Positions 29,779 through 39,511 of a stretch of 64,000 nucleotides of DNA are shown piece by piece. The notes under the pieces were generated by a model. The model had not been told where the DNA came from, searched no databases, and saw nothing but the letters and a program-made list of their open reading frames with translations. Each line of letters begins with the position of its first letter. The first letter of the stretch is position 1. Made by a program: the position numbers and the translations under genes. Source of the stretch: CAXBBB01 sp963815505 (lineage in GTDB: Bacteria; Bacteroidota; Rhodothermia; Rhodothermales; BA12); NCBI GenBank assembly GCA_963815505.1, contig CAWFGU010000022.1, positions 310,001 through 374,000 on the forward strand, in the 5' to 3' direction.

Positions 29779-30579
29779 TCAGCGTACTCCGTACGACTCT
29801 CGGATCGTGTCGAAGGCCTGCTGCAGCGCCTCGAACGACTCCCAAATTGCCGACACCACGTCGTAGCGGTACACGCGCCGGTTGATCAGCGCGTAATCGG
29901 TGCCGGGCGCGTTCTCTCCAATGGGAATTTGCTGCTCGAACCAGATCGACGAGAAGTCGTAGTCGAACCAATAGCTGCTCAGGTCCAACCCGTCGGGCGT
30001 AATAGGCCGGAGGTCTCGTCCCGACAAGTCCGACAGGTAGAAGCGCGACGCGTCTTGATCGTTGACTCTTCCGTCGCCATCCGTGTCGCGCAGGGCGATG
30101 CGGTAGAGGATGAACGTCTGATCTACATCGTCCCGGCGGTGGTCATCGAACAGCGGCGCTCTCATTTCTAGAATGGCGGCGCTCGTTTCGAGCAGCGGAC
30201 GGACTGCACGTGTCTGTCTGTCATAAAACAGCACGTTGATCCGCTCGCCAATCAGCCCCATGCCCACGTCGCCTGCCGACTCTGCGGCCTCCAGATACGC
30301 TTCGGTGTGTCGCGTGTCGACGACGTAGACGGACGAGTAGAGATAGGGCGTGTCGCCGATGCGCGTCGGACGCTCGTAGTCCAAGTGCTGCGACGCGGCG
30401 GCGCGGGCGCGGAGCGAATCGCCTGCAGGTACCTCGACGAGTCCGCGATCCGGTGGCCGGTCGAGCCAGCGATCGATGCGCAACTCGGAGAGCATCGCGA
30501 TGAGCGCGGCGACGAGCACGAGCAGCAGCAGGTAGCCGTTGACCGTCCAAACGACGCGAGTGGATTTGGAATCGAACAC
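29779..30579 (-). CDS. Hypothetical membrane-anchored protein with an EF-hand-like loop
   Basis: A 266-residue protein with one N-terminal membrane helix (VNGYLLLLVLVAALIAMLSEL), then a soluble, probably periplasmic domain. DTDGDGRVNDQD near residue 165 is a DxDxDGxxxxxD calcium-loop motif, followed by ASRFYLSDLSGRDLRPIT, which recalls a dockerin or EF-hand helix. The remainder matches no family I recognise. It lies just downstream of the nitrilase gene on the same strand, 49 bases away, so co-transcription is possible. Confidence 0.6.
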   Translation of the reverse strand: MFDSKSTRVVWTVNGYLLLLVLVAALIAMLSELRIDRWLDRPPDRGLVEVPAGDSLRARAAASQHLDYERPTRIGDTPYLYSSVYVVDTRHTEAYLEAAESAGDVGMGLIGERINVLFYDRQTRAVRPLLETSAAILEMRAPLFDDHRRDDVDQTFILYRIALRDTDGDGRVNDQDASRFYLSDLSGRDLRPITPDGLDLSSYWFDYDFSSIWFEQQIPIGENAPGTDYALINRRVYRYDVVSAIWESFEALQQAFDTIRESYGVR

Positions 30580-30628
30580 GAGAACGCGAATGGGTTGATC
30601 AGAGAACCTCGCCGGACCGCCGAGTTGC

Positions 30629-31603
30629 TCAGTCCTCCAACTCTACTGTCCCAATGCGCGCTCGGTTGACCGTGAGGCGCGTCACGTCGGGGCGACTGTA
30701 GTGGCCGGACGGGTCGAAGTTCTGCCGCTCGCGCCGCACTATGCGGTGGTCGATCTGGGCGGTGATCAGGCCGACGCTGCCCTCGACAGGAGCGACGACC
30801 CACTCGCCGTCCGGCCCAGCGATGCACGAGCCGCCCGTAGCGAATGTGGTGTTTCCGTCCGTTCCGCCATCGGCCAGAGCAGACAGCAGCAAGTCCCGGT
30901 GCGGAACGTGGACGGCTACGTCGGCGGGCGACAGAGGCGGAGCGGCGGAGATGACGTAGCTGCGGCTCTCCTTGGCGATCATCCGCGTGATGTCGTCGGT
31001 GTTGCGCGTCGATCCGGGCCAGATGGCAACGTGCAGATCCTCGCCCTGTCCGTAAAGGGCGGCGCGCGCCAACGGCATCCAGTTCTCCCAGCAGTTCAGC
31101 CCGCCGACCGTCCACGCTTGAAGCCGGTGCGTGCGCAGGCCGTGGCCGTCGCCCGGCGCCCACGACAGACGCTCTTCGTAGGTGGGACGCAGTTTACGAT
31201 GAACGCTCTGAATGTCGCCAGCCGAGTCGATGTAGACGAGCGAGGCAAAGACGCTGTGCCCCATCGTTCGGTCGCGCTCGATCATGCCTAATACGACGGC
31301 GATACCGCCCGCCTTGGCCGCGGCACACACGTCGTCCAGGTGCCCGTCGGCGATGCAGACGGCTTGGTCAACGTAGTGAGCGTGAAAGTCTTTTTGCACG
31401 TCCGATTCAAAGCGGCCACCATCGGTCAGGCTGATCCAGAACGGATAGCCTGGTACGAACGCTTCGCCGAAGGTGACCAGTCCGCAGTTCGCTGCGGCAG
31501 CATCGCCTATGAAATCGACGACGCGTGCAATCGTGGCAGCGCGGTCGAGCCAGACGGGTGCGATCTGGGCGATGCCGACAGTAAGCAGGTCAGGAGCGGA
31601 CAT
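30629..31603 (-). CDS. Nitrilase-type carbon-nitrogen hydrolase
   Basis: A 324-residue enzyme of the nitrilase branch. The catalytic triad can be placed: Glu47 (TFGEAFVPGYP), Lys137 (HRKLRPTYEER) and Cys171 (GGLNCWENWMPLAR). The second conserved Glu lies at 144. GLNCWENWMPL is the form seen in true nitrilases and cyanide-hydrolase relatives rather than amidases or NAD synthetase domains. It would turn a nitrile into an acid plus ammonia; the natural substrate is unknown. The frame is intact and the length normal. Confidence 0.9.
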   Translation of the reverse strand: MSAPDLLTVGIAQIAPVWLDRAATIARVVDFIGDAAAANCGLVTFGEAFVPGYPFWISLTDGGRFESDVQKDFHAHYVDQAVCIADGHLDDVCAAAKAGGIAVVLGMIERDRTMGHSVFASLVYIDSAGDIQSVHRKLRPTYEERLSWAPGDGHGLRTHRLQAWTVGGLNCWENWMPLARAALYGQGEDLHVAIWPGSTRNTDDITRMIAKESRSYVISAAPPLSPADVAVHVPHRDLLLSALADGGTDGNTTFATGGSCIAGPDGEWVVAPVEGSVGLITAQIDHRIVRRERQNFDPSGHYSRPDVTRLTVNRARIGTVELED

Positions 31604-31766
31604 GGCAGCGGAACGGCGGGGTGGATGAGTGAGCGGCGAAGATAGGCGAGATAGGCGCGCTCATCCGCCTCGCTCGCCGGGGCGCCAACCAAACGCTCCG
31701 TGCGTTAGATTGGACTCCGGAAACTCACCCTCTCCGAGTGCGACTAAATCTCCTCCCACGCACGCC

Positions 31767-32147
31767 GTGATCGACGCCGTCCATCTGCTGACCGAAGCCG
31801 AGAAGCTGACCGAGTGGTGGTCGCCGCGCGTGGTGGGGCGTGTCAACGATCAACTCGTTAAGGTCGCCAAGGTTAGGGGCGAGTTCGTCTGGCACAACCA
31901 CGCCGATGAGGACGAACTCTTTCTCGTCTTGCAAGGACGGCTCCGCATCGAGCTGGAAGACGGCGCGATCGAACTGCCCGCAGGCTCATTCGCAGTCGTC
32001 CCACGAGGCGTTCGGCACAATCCGGTCGCCGACGAGCCGTGTTTCTTGGCGCTGATCGAACCGGCGTCGACGCGGCATACCGGAGACCTCGTGACGCCGA
32101 TGACGCGGTCGATTGCCGATCAAATAGGCACACGGGGCGATATCTAG
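31767..32147 (+). CDS. Cupin domain protein
   Basis: A 126-residue single cupin. Motif 1 is FVWHNHADEDELFLVLQGRLRIEL (metal ligands H, H and E), and motif 2 is LPAGSFAVVPRGVRHNP. The start is taken as GTG at 31767, since the upstream codons overlap the nitrilase promoter region and look non-coding. Small cupins like this are often sugar- or mannose-6-phosphate-isomerase-like. The role is undefined. It is divergent from the nitrilase gene. Confidence 0.82.
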   Translation: MIDAVHLLTEAEKLTEWWSPRVVGRVNDQLVKVAKVRGEFVWHNHADEDELFLVLQGRLRIELEDGAIELPAGSFAVVPRGVRHNPVADEPCFLALIEPASTRHTGDLVTPMTRSIADQIGTRGDI

Positions 32148-32376
32148 GTAAGTGGTAGGGCCGTTGAGGACGCGGGGCGACGGTTCAGAGGCGCGGTGGG
32201 CCAGACGACCCAATGCGTGTGTGAAGGGAGCGCTCAGATGTCGCATCTTGTCACCCTCTCTTTTCGACTTTTCCACTCGCGATAAACCGCGTATCGTACT
32301 GAGGCGCGTCGTCGTCCCGCCGACGATGCCGTCCCTCACTTCCGTTCTGCTCCTGCGTACAGCTACACCCTTCGGC

Positions 32377-33702
32377 ATGATAGTTCTCGAACGCTACGCC
32401 CTGCGCGTCTGCCTGTGGATCGGCCTTGCGCTGCTGGTATGCGGCCCGGCAGCGGCGCAAGAAGCCGCCGCTCCGTTCGAAGTCGATGCGATCAGTGTGC
32501 GCGCCGAGACCGGTACGCAGACGCGGTTGGACGTGTACACCAAGATCTCGTACGCTGCGCTCTCGTTCACGCGCGCCGACGCCGGATTCCAGGCCCGCTA
32601 CAGCGTCACGCTCGGTGTGTACCGCGTCGAAGCGGGTGGACGGCAGGGCGCTTACGTCGCGGGCAAGACGTGGGACCGCACCGTCACCGCGTCGAGCTAC
32701 GACGCCACGATCGAAGACCGTTTTGCCGACAAAACGACCCAGTCGCTGTCGCTCGCGCCGGGGCCGTATCTGTTGCAGTTCAGCGTCGAGGACGGCGCGT
32801 CGTCGCGCACCTATGCCCACGAGGTGACGACGGTGGTTGCCGACCTGGGCGCGTCGCCGTCGGTCAGCGACCTGATCCTGGTCGACAGTTACGACGCGGC
32901 CAAGGCGAGCATCAGCCCGCGCGTCTCTAACGCCGTCGCGTCGGATGAGCGGGCGTTTTCGTTCTTTTACGAAGTCTATTCCGATGCCCCGCGCGAAGTG
33001 CGCGTCGTGCGCGAAGTGCGGCGGCAGGCGCGGCGCTCGCTGGTACGGACGGCGCTGGGCATGCAGCAAGACGAGTCGTCGAGCGCCACCTACGCAACCG
33101 TCGCCCCGACGAGCCTCAAGGCCGGTCGCAACCCGGTCGTGGTGACGATTCCGCTCGAGGGCTTCCGCGTCGGTAGCTACACGGTCCGCATCCGGCTCGA
33201 AACGCTCTCGGGCGACACGCTCGCCACGCGCGAGAAGCCGGTCGAGGTGCTGTGGACCGGGCTGGCGCAGCACGTGCGCGATCTGGACGGCGCCATCGCC
33301 CAACTCGTCCACATTGCCAAGCCGCGCGACATCGAGGCGATGCGCGAGGCGCCCTCAACGGCCGAGCGCCTGCGCCGCTTCCGCGCCTACTGGGAGCGCA
33401 TGGACCCGACGCCCGGCACGGCACGCAACGAGCGGATGGAAGAATACTACCTGCGCGTCGCCTATTCGAACCGCAGCTACAAAGCGGGCGGACGCAGCGG
33501 CTGGGAGACCGATCGCGGCCTCGTCATGATCCGCTTCGGCGAGCCGACCGAGATCGAGCGGCATCCGTTCAGTTTCGACAACGATCCCTACGAAGTCTGG
33601 ACCTATAACCACATCGGCCGCCGCTTCATCTTCATCGACCAGACCGGCTTCGGCGATTACCAGCTTCTGCACCCGATTTGGGACGACCGAACGCGGCTGT
33701 AG
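32377..33702 (+). CDS. GWxTD domain-containing exported protein
   Basis: A 441-residue protein with signal peptide (ALRVCLWIGLALLVCGPAAAQ). The C-terminus has the GWxTD domain: RSGWETDRGLVMIRFGEPTEIERHPFSFDNDPYEVWTYN, then FIFIDQTGFGDYQLLHP. The domain is common in Bacteroidota and Acidobacteriota and has no assigned activity. The middle part looks like beta-sandwich modules (SYTVRIRLETLSGDTLATREKPVEV). The start at 32377 is chosen for the signal peptide; a longer frame begins upstream. It heads a plus-strand group with a small lipoprotein and fmt. Confidence 0.88.
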   Translation: MIVLERYALRVCLWIGLALLVCGPAAAQEAAAPFEVDAISVRAETGTQTRLDVYTKISYAALSFTRADAGFQARYSVTLGVYRVEAGGRQGAYVAGKTWDRTVTASSYDATIEDRFADKTTQSLSLAPGPYLLQFSVEDGASSRTYAHEVTTVVADLGASPSVSDLILVDSYDAAKASISPRVSNAVASDERAFSFFYEVYSDAPREVRVVREVRRQARRSLVRTALGMQQDESSSATYATVAPTSLKAGRNPVVVTIPLEGFRVGSYTVRIRLETLSGDTLATREKPVEVLWTGLAQHVRDLDGAIAQLVHIAKPRDIEAMREAPSTAERLRRFRAYWERMDPTPGTARNERMEEYYLRVAYSNRSYKAGGRSGWETDRGLVMIRFGEPTEIERHPFSFDNDPYEVWTYNHIGRRFIFIDQTGFGDYQLLHPIWDDRTRL

Positions 33703-33746
33703 CACTCTGCGCAGCCGTATCACTGTCTGCCACTAGTTGTAGCACT

Positions 33747-34172
33747 ATGCGCTCTCTTGGCACGCTCGCCCTCGCTCTGCTGGCACTCGCCGCCTGTGAT
33801 TCCAGCGAGGAGTCGTACGACCACGCTGGACGCTACGTCGCCGTCGTGCTCGACCTCGAACGAGCGGGAGACGGACGCTACAACGCTCTGGCATCGGGTG
33901 GCGGTCTAGCTCTGACGCTGACCGACGATGGACGCGTCACCGGGACGTTCAATCCGGGGCGTGACGACTCGAACGGCGCAGACGCCCCGACTCCGTCTAC
34001 TGCACCGTTCTCCGGCACCTACGCCAGATTCGGCATTCGAGAGATGGTGATCGACTCGGACGACATGGATCCTCGCTTGCCCAGCTTATTCAATCCGAGC
34101 GGCGAAGACACGTACGAGGCCGAAGTGGTCGGCTTCACCGGTGGTTACCGCATCGTGCTGGAGCGGCAGTAG
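33747..34172 (+). CDS. Hypothetical lipoprotein
   Basis: A 141-residue protein with a clear lipoprotein signal (LALALLALAACDSSEES, Cys17). The rest is a small, probably beta-rich domain: GRYVAVVLDLERAG, GGLALTLTDDGRVTGTFNPG and a closing FTGGYRIVLERQ. The pattern resembles a lipocalin-like or calycin strand arrangement, but no family is recognised. It lies 45 bases after the GWxTD gene and 54 bases before fmt. Confidence 0.7.
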   Translation: MRSLGTLALALLALAACDSSEESYDHAGRYVAVVLDLERAGDGRYNALASGGGLALTLTDDGRVTGTFNPGRDDSNGADAPTPSTAPFSGTYARFGIREMVIDSDDMDPRLPSLFNPSGEDTYEAEVVGFTGGYRIVLERQ

Positions 34173-34226
34173 GCGGAGCACGGATCGGAGTCGATGCGTT
34201 GAGACGAGTCACTCAAGCCGTTCCGT

Positions 34227-35177
34227 ATGTCCCAGCCGCCCCGCCTCGTGTTCATGGGTACGCCCGAGTTCGCCGTTCCGTCGCTCGAGGCGTTGGTCGA
34301 GGCGGGCCACGCGCCGGTCGCCGTCGTCACGTCGCCGGACGCGCCGGGGAGCCGAAGGAAGCCGCCGACGCCTCCACCGGTCAAGCGAGCCGCCGCGCGG
34401 TTGGGGATCGAGCGGATTTTGCAGCCCGAGTCGGTCAAGTCGGCTGAGTTCGCCGACGAGATCGCGGCGATCGAGGCCGATTTGGTAGTTGTGGTGGCGT
34501 TCAAGATTTTGCCTCCCTCGGTCTTCGAATCGGCGCGACTGGGCGCGTTCAACCTGCACGGATCGCTGCTGCCCCTGTACCGCGGCGCCGCCCCGATCCA
34601 GCGCGCCGTCATGGCGGGCGACGACGAGACCGGGTTGACGACGTTCGCCCTCGCCGCACGCGTCGACACCGGCGGCATCCTGCTGCAGCGTCGCGTGCCG
34701 CTCTCGCCGGACGATACGGCGGGCGACCTCCACGACCGGCTGATGACACTCGGCGCCAACCTGGTCGTCGAGACGGTTCGGCTGTACGAGCGCGGCGAAG
34801 CACATCCCCAGCCGCAGGACGACGCGCACGCCACGCCTGCACCCAAACTCTTCCGCGAAGAAGGCGAAGTCGACTGGGCACAGCCTGCCCTCCAGGTGCG
34901 CCGCCACATCCACGGATTCTCGCCCTTCCCCGGCGCATGGACCACATGGCGCGGCGCCTCCCTCAAGCTCTACCGCACGGCCCTTCCCGACGACGCACCG
35001 TCCGAGTTGAATACCGCAGATCCGGGCACGCTAGCTGTTCGCGACGATCGCCTGTTCGCCGCCTGTGCGGATCGTCCGCTGCAACTAACCGAAGTACAAC
35101 AGGCGGGGCGCAAACGGCAGAGCGCGTCGGACTTCATGCGCGGTGCCGGATTGGAAGAGGGAGAGCGCGTCGGTTAG
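34227..35177 (+). CDS. fmt: Methionyl-tRNA formyltransferase
   Basis: A 316-residue enzyme that formylates initiator Met-tRNA using 10-formyl-tetrahydrofolate. LVFMGTPEFAVPSLEAL opens the Rossmann-like domain. FKILPPSVFE and FNLHGSLLPLYRGAAPIQRAV carry the catalytic N, H and the SLLP loop; the final D is in the VDTGGILLQ region. The C-terminal tRNA-binding domain covers about residues 205-315. Its stop codon overlaps the rnhB stop (convergent, 4 bp). No def gene is adjacent, unlike in many bacteria. Confidence 0.96.
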   Translation: MSQPPRLVFMGTPEFAVPSLEALVEAGHAPVAVVTSPDAPGSRRKPPTPPPVKRAAARLGIERILQPESVKSAEFADEIAAIEADLVVVVAFKILPPSVFESARLGAFNLHGSLLPLYRGAAPIQRAVMAGDDETGLTTFALAARVDTGGILLQRRVPLSPDDTAGDLHDRLMTLGANLVVETVRLYERGEAHPQPQDDAHATPAPKLFREEGEVDWAQPALQVRRHIHGFSPFPGAWTTWRGASLKLYRTALPDDAPSELNTADPGTLAVRDDRLFAACADRPLQLTEVQQAGRKRQSASDFMRGAGLEEGERVG

Positions 35178-35770
35178 CTCAACCGAAACGAACGGCGGTG
35201 GTGAACAGTCGGGCCGTGTTTGGAGAGGGCAGCGTAGTGCGCTTTGGTCGGATAGCCTTTGTTGCCCTTCCAGTCGAAGCTCGGAAATCCCGCATCCAGA
35301 TCGATCATCAGGCGATCGCGCGTCACCTTGGCGATGACCGACGCCGCGGCGATGCTCTGACTCTTGCCGTCGCCTTTGACGATGGCGAGAGCCGGGGCGG
35401 GCAGGTCGGGTGGAAGGCGGTTGCCATCGATCAGGATGCGGGTGGGCAGCACGTCGAGAGCGGCTACGGCTCGGCGCATCGCTTCCATCGCCGCGTGCAG
35501 GATGTTGAGCCGGTCGACCTCGGCGGGCGAGCACATCCCGACGCCGACAGACAGCGCGATACTCGGAATCCGTTCGAAGAGCACATCGCGCTGAGACGGC
35601 GACAGCTTTTTGGAATCGTCGAGCCCATCCAGTTCGCAACCGGGCGGCAGAATCACGGCGGCGGCTACGACAGGACCGGCCAGGCATCCGCGCCCGGCTT
35701 CGTCGACGCCCGCCAGGAAAGCGAGGCTGGGGCGATAGTCGAGGTCGAAGCGGGCGAGAGCATGCGGCAT
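35174..35770 (-). CDS. rnhB: Ribonuclease HII
   Basis: A 198-residue endonuclease that removes ribonucleotides from DNA and RNA primers. The DEDD site is visible: LAGVDEAGRGCLAGPV (Asp and Glu), LPTRILIDGNRLP (Asp), KGDGKSQSIAAASVIAKVTRDRLM (the final Asp). The GRG motif needed to recognise single ribonucleotides is present. HYAALSKHGPTVHHRRSF ends the protein normally. A small hypothetical gene lies 27 bases upstream on the same strand. Confidence 0.96.
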   Translation of the reverse strand: MPHALARFDLDYRPSLAFLAGVDEAGRGCLAGPVVAAAVILPPGCELDGLDDSKKLSPSQRDVLFERIPSIALSVGVGMCSPAEVDRLNILHAAMEAMRRAVAALDVLPTRILIDGNRLPPDLPAPALAIVKGDGKSQSIAAASVIAKVTRDRLMIDLDAGFPSFDWKGNKGYPTKAHYAALSKHGPTVHHRRSFRLS

Positions 35771-35797
35771 GGCAACAAGCTACGCCGCATGCTCTCG

Positions 35798-36088
35798 TCA
35801 GGCGGCCATTGCAAGAGGCATCGCCTCTGATTCGGAGGCGGAGGGTCGTCCGTAGCCGCGTAGCCGGAGGGCCAGTTCGTCGGCTGTCGTTGCGGTCATC
35901 ATGCGCGTGGCGCTTCGGTGCGACGCGGCGAAGACGGCGTGCGCGCCCGACTCGTACCGATGAAACGTCCAGTCGGGACCGCGTGCGCCAGCGGTTTCGG
36001 GCCGCTCGGCGAGAGTTCTCACAGCGGCCAGCAGGGCGGCGCGTTCGTCGTCTTGCCAGAGGCCGGAGAAGTGGGGGGAGCGGTCCAT
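35798..36088 (-). CDS. Small hypothetical protein
   Basis: A 96-residue soluble protein (MDRSPHFSGLWQDDERAALLAAV...). No signal peptide, membrane segment or known motif is seen. DWTFHRYESGAHAVFAASHRSATRMMTATTADELALRLRGYG reads like a compact alpha/beta unit. It is kept because of its position immediately upstream of rnhB and its natural codon usage. It could be mis-called. Confidence 0.45.
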   Translation of the reverse strand: MDRSPHFSGLWQDDERAALLAAVRTLAERPETAGARGPDWTFHRYESGAHAVFAASHRSATRMMTATTADELALRLRGYGRPSASESEAMPLAMAA

Positions 36089-36212
36089 GGCGCGGCGGGG
36101 AGTAAGAGAGTAGTCACATGATCAAACATGTACCGTGCCTACCCTATGTCACACCCGTTCGAAGCGGACGACATCTTTTCCACACCCGTCTGCACATACT
36201 GGACGATTGGGA

Positions 36213-39200
36213 TCAGTCTCCCGCGAGAGGAAGTCGGACTAAGAAGCGCGCGCCGCCCTGCGGACTATCGCCGGCCTCAATGGTGCCGTCGTACTGCTGT
36301 ACGATCTCGCGCGCCAGGAAGAGGCCCAGTCCGGTAGCCGTCTCGGCACCCGTCGGCTGAGCATTCAAGCGCGTGTAAGGGTCGAAGACGTGGCTGCGCT
36401 GATCGACCGGGATGCCTGGCCCTTCGTCGTCCACGGTCAGGACGGCGTGGCCGCTTTCACACGTCAACCCGATGTACACGTCGGATTCGAGGGGCGCGTA
36501 TTTGAGCGCGTTCGATACCAGGTTGTCTACGATTAGCCGCAGGCGAAGCGCGTCGGCGCGGACCATCGCGGGCGCCCCGTGCAGGAGCGTATGGATCCGC
36601 TGCCCCTTGGTGCGCGCGAACCCTTGCGACAGCGCCGCTGCCGACCGAACGACGTTCCGGAGGTCGACGACGGGCAAGTCGGCGGAGGCAGCGGAGGCCG
36701 ATCCGGTTTCGGCGTCGAGGATCGAGTGGATCAATAGCAGTGCCTGCTCGCCCGCTTCGTGAATGATGCCGATCATCTCGGCGGTTTCGGAATCGGGCGG
36801 CAGGTCCTCCTTGATGGCTTCAGACAGTCCTACGATGCCGCCAATCGGGTTTTTGAGGTCGTGCGACACCATCCGCATGACACGCTCTTTACTCGTCACC
36901 AGATCGGCGAGCACAAGGTTCTGCGCTTCCACCCGCACCGAAGTACCTCGTAGTTCTTCGGTCTGCTGATCGACGGCGCGTTGCAGGGTCCGCTCGCGCT
37001 TGCGAATCGATCGGTCGCGTAGGCCGACGATGCTCACGATACCGAGCGCCAACGCCAGGGCAGCACCGATCAGAAACCACGGGGTCTCGTAGATCGGCGT
37101 CGGCACGGCAAGTGTAGCGAGCACGTGCGCGTCGCCCCACTCCCCGTCGGCGCTGCGGGCGCGGGCCTCCAACCGGTAGGACCCGCCGCTCAATCCGGCA
37201 TAGGTGATGCTGCGGTCCGATGGAGTGACACGCTCCCACTCGTCGCCCGAGAGCCGGACGTTGAGTTCGATGTTGCGTGGATGCTCGGCGGTGATGGCTC
37301 CGATACGAAACCGGACGCGCCGGTCGGACGATGACATCCGAAGCGCACACGGCCCGGTCGTCGAGCACGTCTCTGGCATCCCGTCGACCTCGGCGGACCG
37401 GAGGTAGGGCGGCGGCGGCGGCTGGGCGTCGTCAGCGAGTTCGGGATCGAGTACGGCTATGCCTTTGATCGTCGGGAGCCAGACTTTTCCGTCGGGCCAG
37501 ACCAGACCGGCGCCCTGAAAGCCTCCGTTGGCTTCGGTACTCGGCAGACCGTCCGCCGACGTGAACGTACGCACGTGAGGAGGTTGGGCGTCGCCGTTCA
37601 AGAACGCGTCCAGGTCACGTCGATGCGTTCGAGCCAGGCCCTGATTGTGCGCCGACCACAACCGTCCGCGTGCGTCGAGGTGGAGCAGGGAGACGAAGTC
37701 GTCGGGCAGGCCGTTGGACGCGCGAAAGCGGGGCACGTCGGACGAGTGCAGCGTCTCTTCGCGCCCTCTGATCTGTGCGCTGAGACCGAGCTGGTAGATG
37801 CCGCCGCCATAGGTGCCGACGTAGAGCGTGCCGTCTTCGGCCTGAGCGAACGTGCGCGCGCCGCCCTCGACACGCAGGATCGGGGCAAACGCGACGCCGT
37901 CGAACCGCGCAACGTAGCCGGGTCCCCCGATCCAGACAACACCGTCCCGGTCTTGAAAGAACTGCTGGACCATGAACTGGGCGCGCTCTGCTCCGTCTGC
38001 CAGATGCCAGGCCGGTACGTGGACAAACGCCCCGGATGCCGAGCGGCGGTAGATGCGACCATCCCTGTTCCGACTGGTCCACAGCATGCCATCGCGGTCG
38101 GTAAAGAGCACGACCGAGCCTCCTTCCAGACTCAGGCTGGCCGTCTGCGCCGACGCGTCGATCATGCGGATGCGCTCGTCGCGGATGCGGTGAATGCGAC
38201 CGCCCATCCCCGTCGTCCAGACGGCCCCGTCCGGTGTCTGCGCGACGGTCCAAAAGCAGTTGGAGATCCGTGCCATTTGTCCGGGTGTCAGCGCCTCATC
38301 CGACGCCAGGTAGGCGGACCGTCGCCCCGACGCGTCGAAGTTCAGCACGCCCTCGCAGTTGCCCGTCGTCCACACGCTGCCATCGCGGTCCCGCAGCAGG
38401 CTTCGGACGCCGCTGGCCCCGAACTCTCCCACGTCGACGATGCCGATGCGATGCGGGCGCAGGCGCATCACGCCGTCGGACTCGAGCGCCAACCAGATCA
38501 TGCCCGCCGAGTCCTCGTATATCCAGTTGGCGTGCAACGTCGCCAACGTATCCACGAGAGTCCCATCAGACGACAGGCGAAATACGCCCGCGCGCGCTGC
38601 GGCCAGATAGCCGTCGTGGTATGGCACGATGTGGCGCGCCCAGTTCAGGTCAGAGAACGTCTCTAAGCCGTCAGCCGTGATGCGGTGGATGCCCGCCTCC
38701 CCCATCGTCCACGCCGTGCCATCGGCATCCGAAAACAGGTGAGAGGTGCGGAAGCCGACCGGCTGCGAGGCGTGCAGGCTCCACGCTCCGCCGCTCAGTT
38801 TCCAGATCTGCCCGGCTACCGAATAGCTGTAGATGGTGCCGTCGCGTGACCGGGCGATCATTCCGCTGCGGACGATCCCGTACGGAGGATGCGAGCCGAG
38901 GCGATAGGTCGTATCGGCCCCCACGAAGTAGAGCGACGCGTCGGCCGCTTTGGACGTTTCGACGATGATGCTTTCGGTGTAACCGTCGTACGTGTAGCCG
39001 TCGAGATCGAACGCTGCGATGCGTTCGACCAACGAGTCGCCTAGGGTGCGCCAGATTCCGTTCCCCAACACGACGGCACACATGGCTTGGCCGCCCGGAC
39101 ACGGCGTGAGACCGTCGCCGCGGACGGTTGCACCCTCCGGAATGCCTCTCAGCTCGGCAGCGCGAAACTCGTAACCGTCGAAGCGAGCCGGTATGCCAAA

Positions 39201-39407
39201 CCCGCCCATCCAGATCGATCCGTCGCTGCCCTGCAAGACGCGCTGATTGGAGTTCTGCGGCAAACCGTTGTCGACGCTCCACACCGTCGACTCGAACCCG
39301 TGGCGCACCAACCCCTCCCACCCCGGCTGCGCGCGCACTCGGCCCGCTGCCCCAAGCGAGGAGAGCAGCACAAGGGAGAAAACGCAGGCTACGACGAGGC
39401 GACGCAC
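36213..39407 (-). CDS. Two-component propeller sensor histidine kinase
   Basis: A 1064-residue membrane sensor. After a signal peptide, residues 30-690 form the two-component-regulator propeller repeats (SIWMGGFG, GMIWLALES, GSVWTTGNC, GVVWIGGPG, GKVWLPTIKGIAVLDP). A Y_Y_Y-type beta domain follows at about 705-770. One membrane helix (FLIGAALALALGIVSIVGL) lies near 782, then a coiled stretch. The HisKA site MVSHDLKNPIGGIVG is near residue 848, and the ATPase N, G1 and G2 boxes are DNLVSNALKYAP, VDDEGPGIP and TGLGLFLAREIV. No receiver or DNA-binding domain is attached, unlike hybrid HTCS proteins of gut Bacteroides. No response-regulator gene is adjacent. The ligand is unknown. Confidence 0.92.
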   Translation of the reverse strand: MRRLVVACVFSLVLLSSLGAAGRVRAQPGWEGLVRHGFESTVWSVDNGLPQNSNQRVLQGSDGSIWMGGFGIPARFDGYEFRAAELRGIPEGATVRGDGLTPCPGGQAMCAVVLGNGIWRTLGDSLVERIAAFDLDGYTYDGYTESIIVETSKAADASLYFVGADTTYRLGSHPPYGIVRSGMIARSRDGTIYSYSVAGQIWKLSGGAWSLHASQPVGFRTSHLFSDADGTAWTMGEAGIHRITADGLETFSDLNWARHIVPYHDGYLAAARAGVFRLSSDGTLVDTLATLHANWIYEDSAGMIWLALESDGVMRLRPHRIGIVDVGEFGASGVRSLLRDRDGSVWTTGNCEGVLNFDASGRRSAYLASDEALTPGQMARISNCFWTVAQTPDGAVWTTGMGGRIHRIRDERIRMIDASAQTASLSLEGGSVVLFTDRDGMLWTSRNRDGRIYRRSASGAFVHVPAWHLADGAERAQFMVQQFFQDRDGVVWIGGPGYVARFDGVAFAPILRVEGGARTFAQAEDGTLYVGTYGGGIYQLGLSAQIRGREETLHSSDVPRFRASNGLPDDFVSLLHLDARGRLWSAHNQGLARTHRRDLDAFLNGDAQPPHVRTFTSADGLPSTEANGGFQGAGLVWPDGKVWLPTIKGIAVLDPELADDAQPPPPPYLRSAEVDGMPETCSTTGPCALRMSSSDRRVRFRIGAITAEHPRNIELNVRLSGDEWERVTPSDRSITYAGLSGGSYRLEARARSADGEWGDAHVLATLAVPTPIYETPWFLIGAALALALGIVSIVGLRDRSIRKRERTLQRAVDQQTEELRGTSVRVEAQNLVLADLVTSKERVMRMVSHDLKNPIGGIVGLSEAIKEDLPPDSETAEMIGIIHEAGEQALLLIHSILDAETGSASAASADLPVVDLRNVVRSAAALSQGFARTKGQRIHTLLHGAPAMVRADALRLRLIVDNLVSNALKYAPLESDVYIGLTCESGHAVLTVDDEGPGIPVDQRSHVFDPYTRLNAQPTGAETATGLGLFLAREIVQQYDGTIEAGDSPQGGARFLVRLPLAGD

Positions 39408-39511
39408 GTAGAAGTTTGGGGATGCCGAGACGGTCCGGGGAGAGGTAGGTATCGACCGGAGCGCGGAATTCCTAACCTACTGCACGTTGGGCGTCTAGCA
39501 AACTCGACAGA

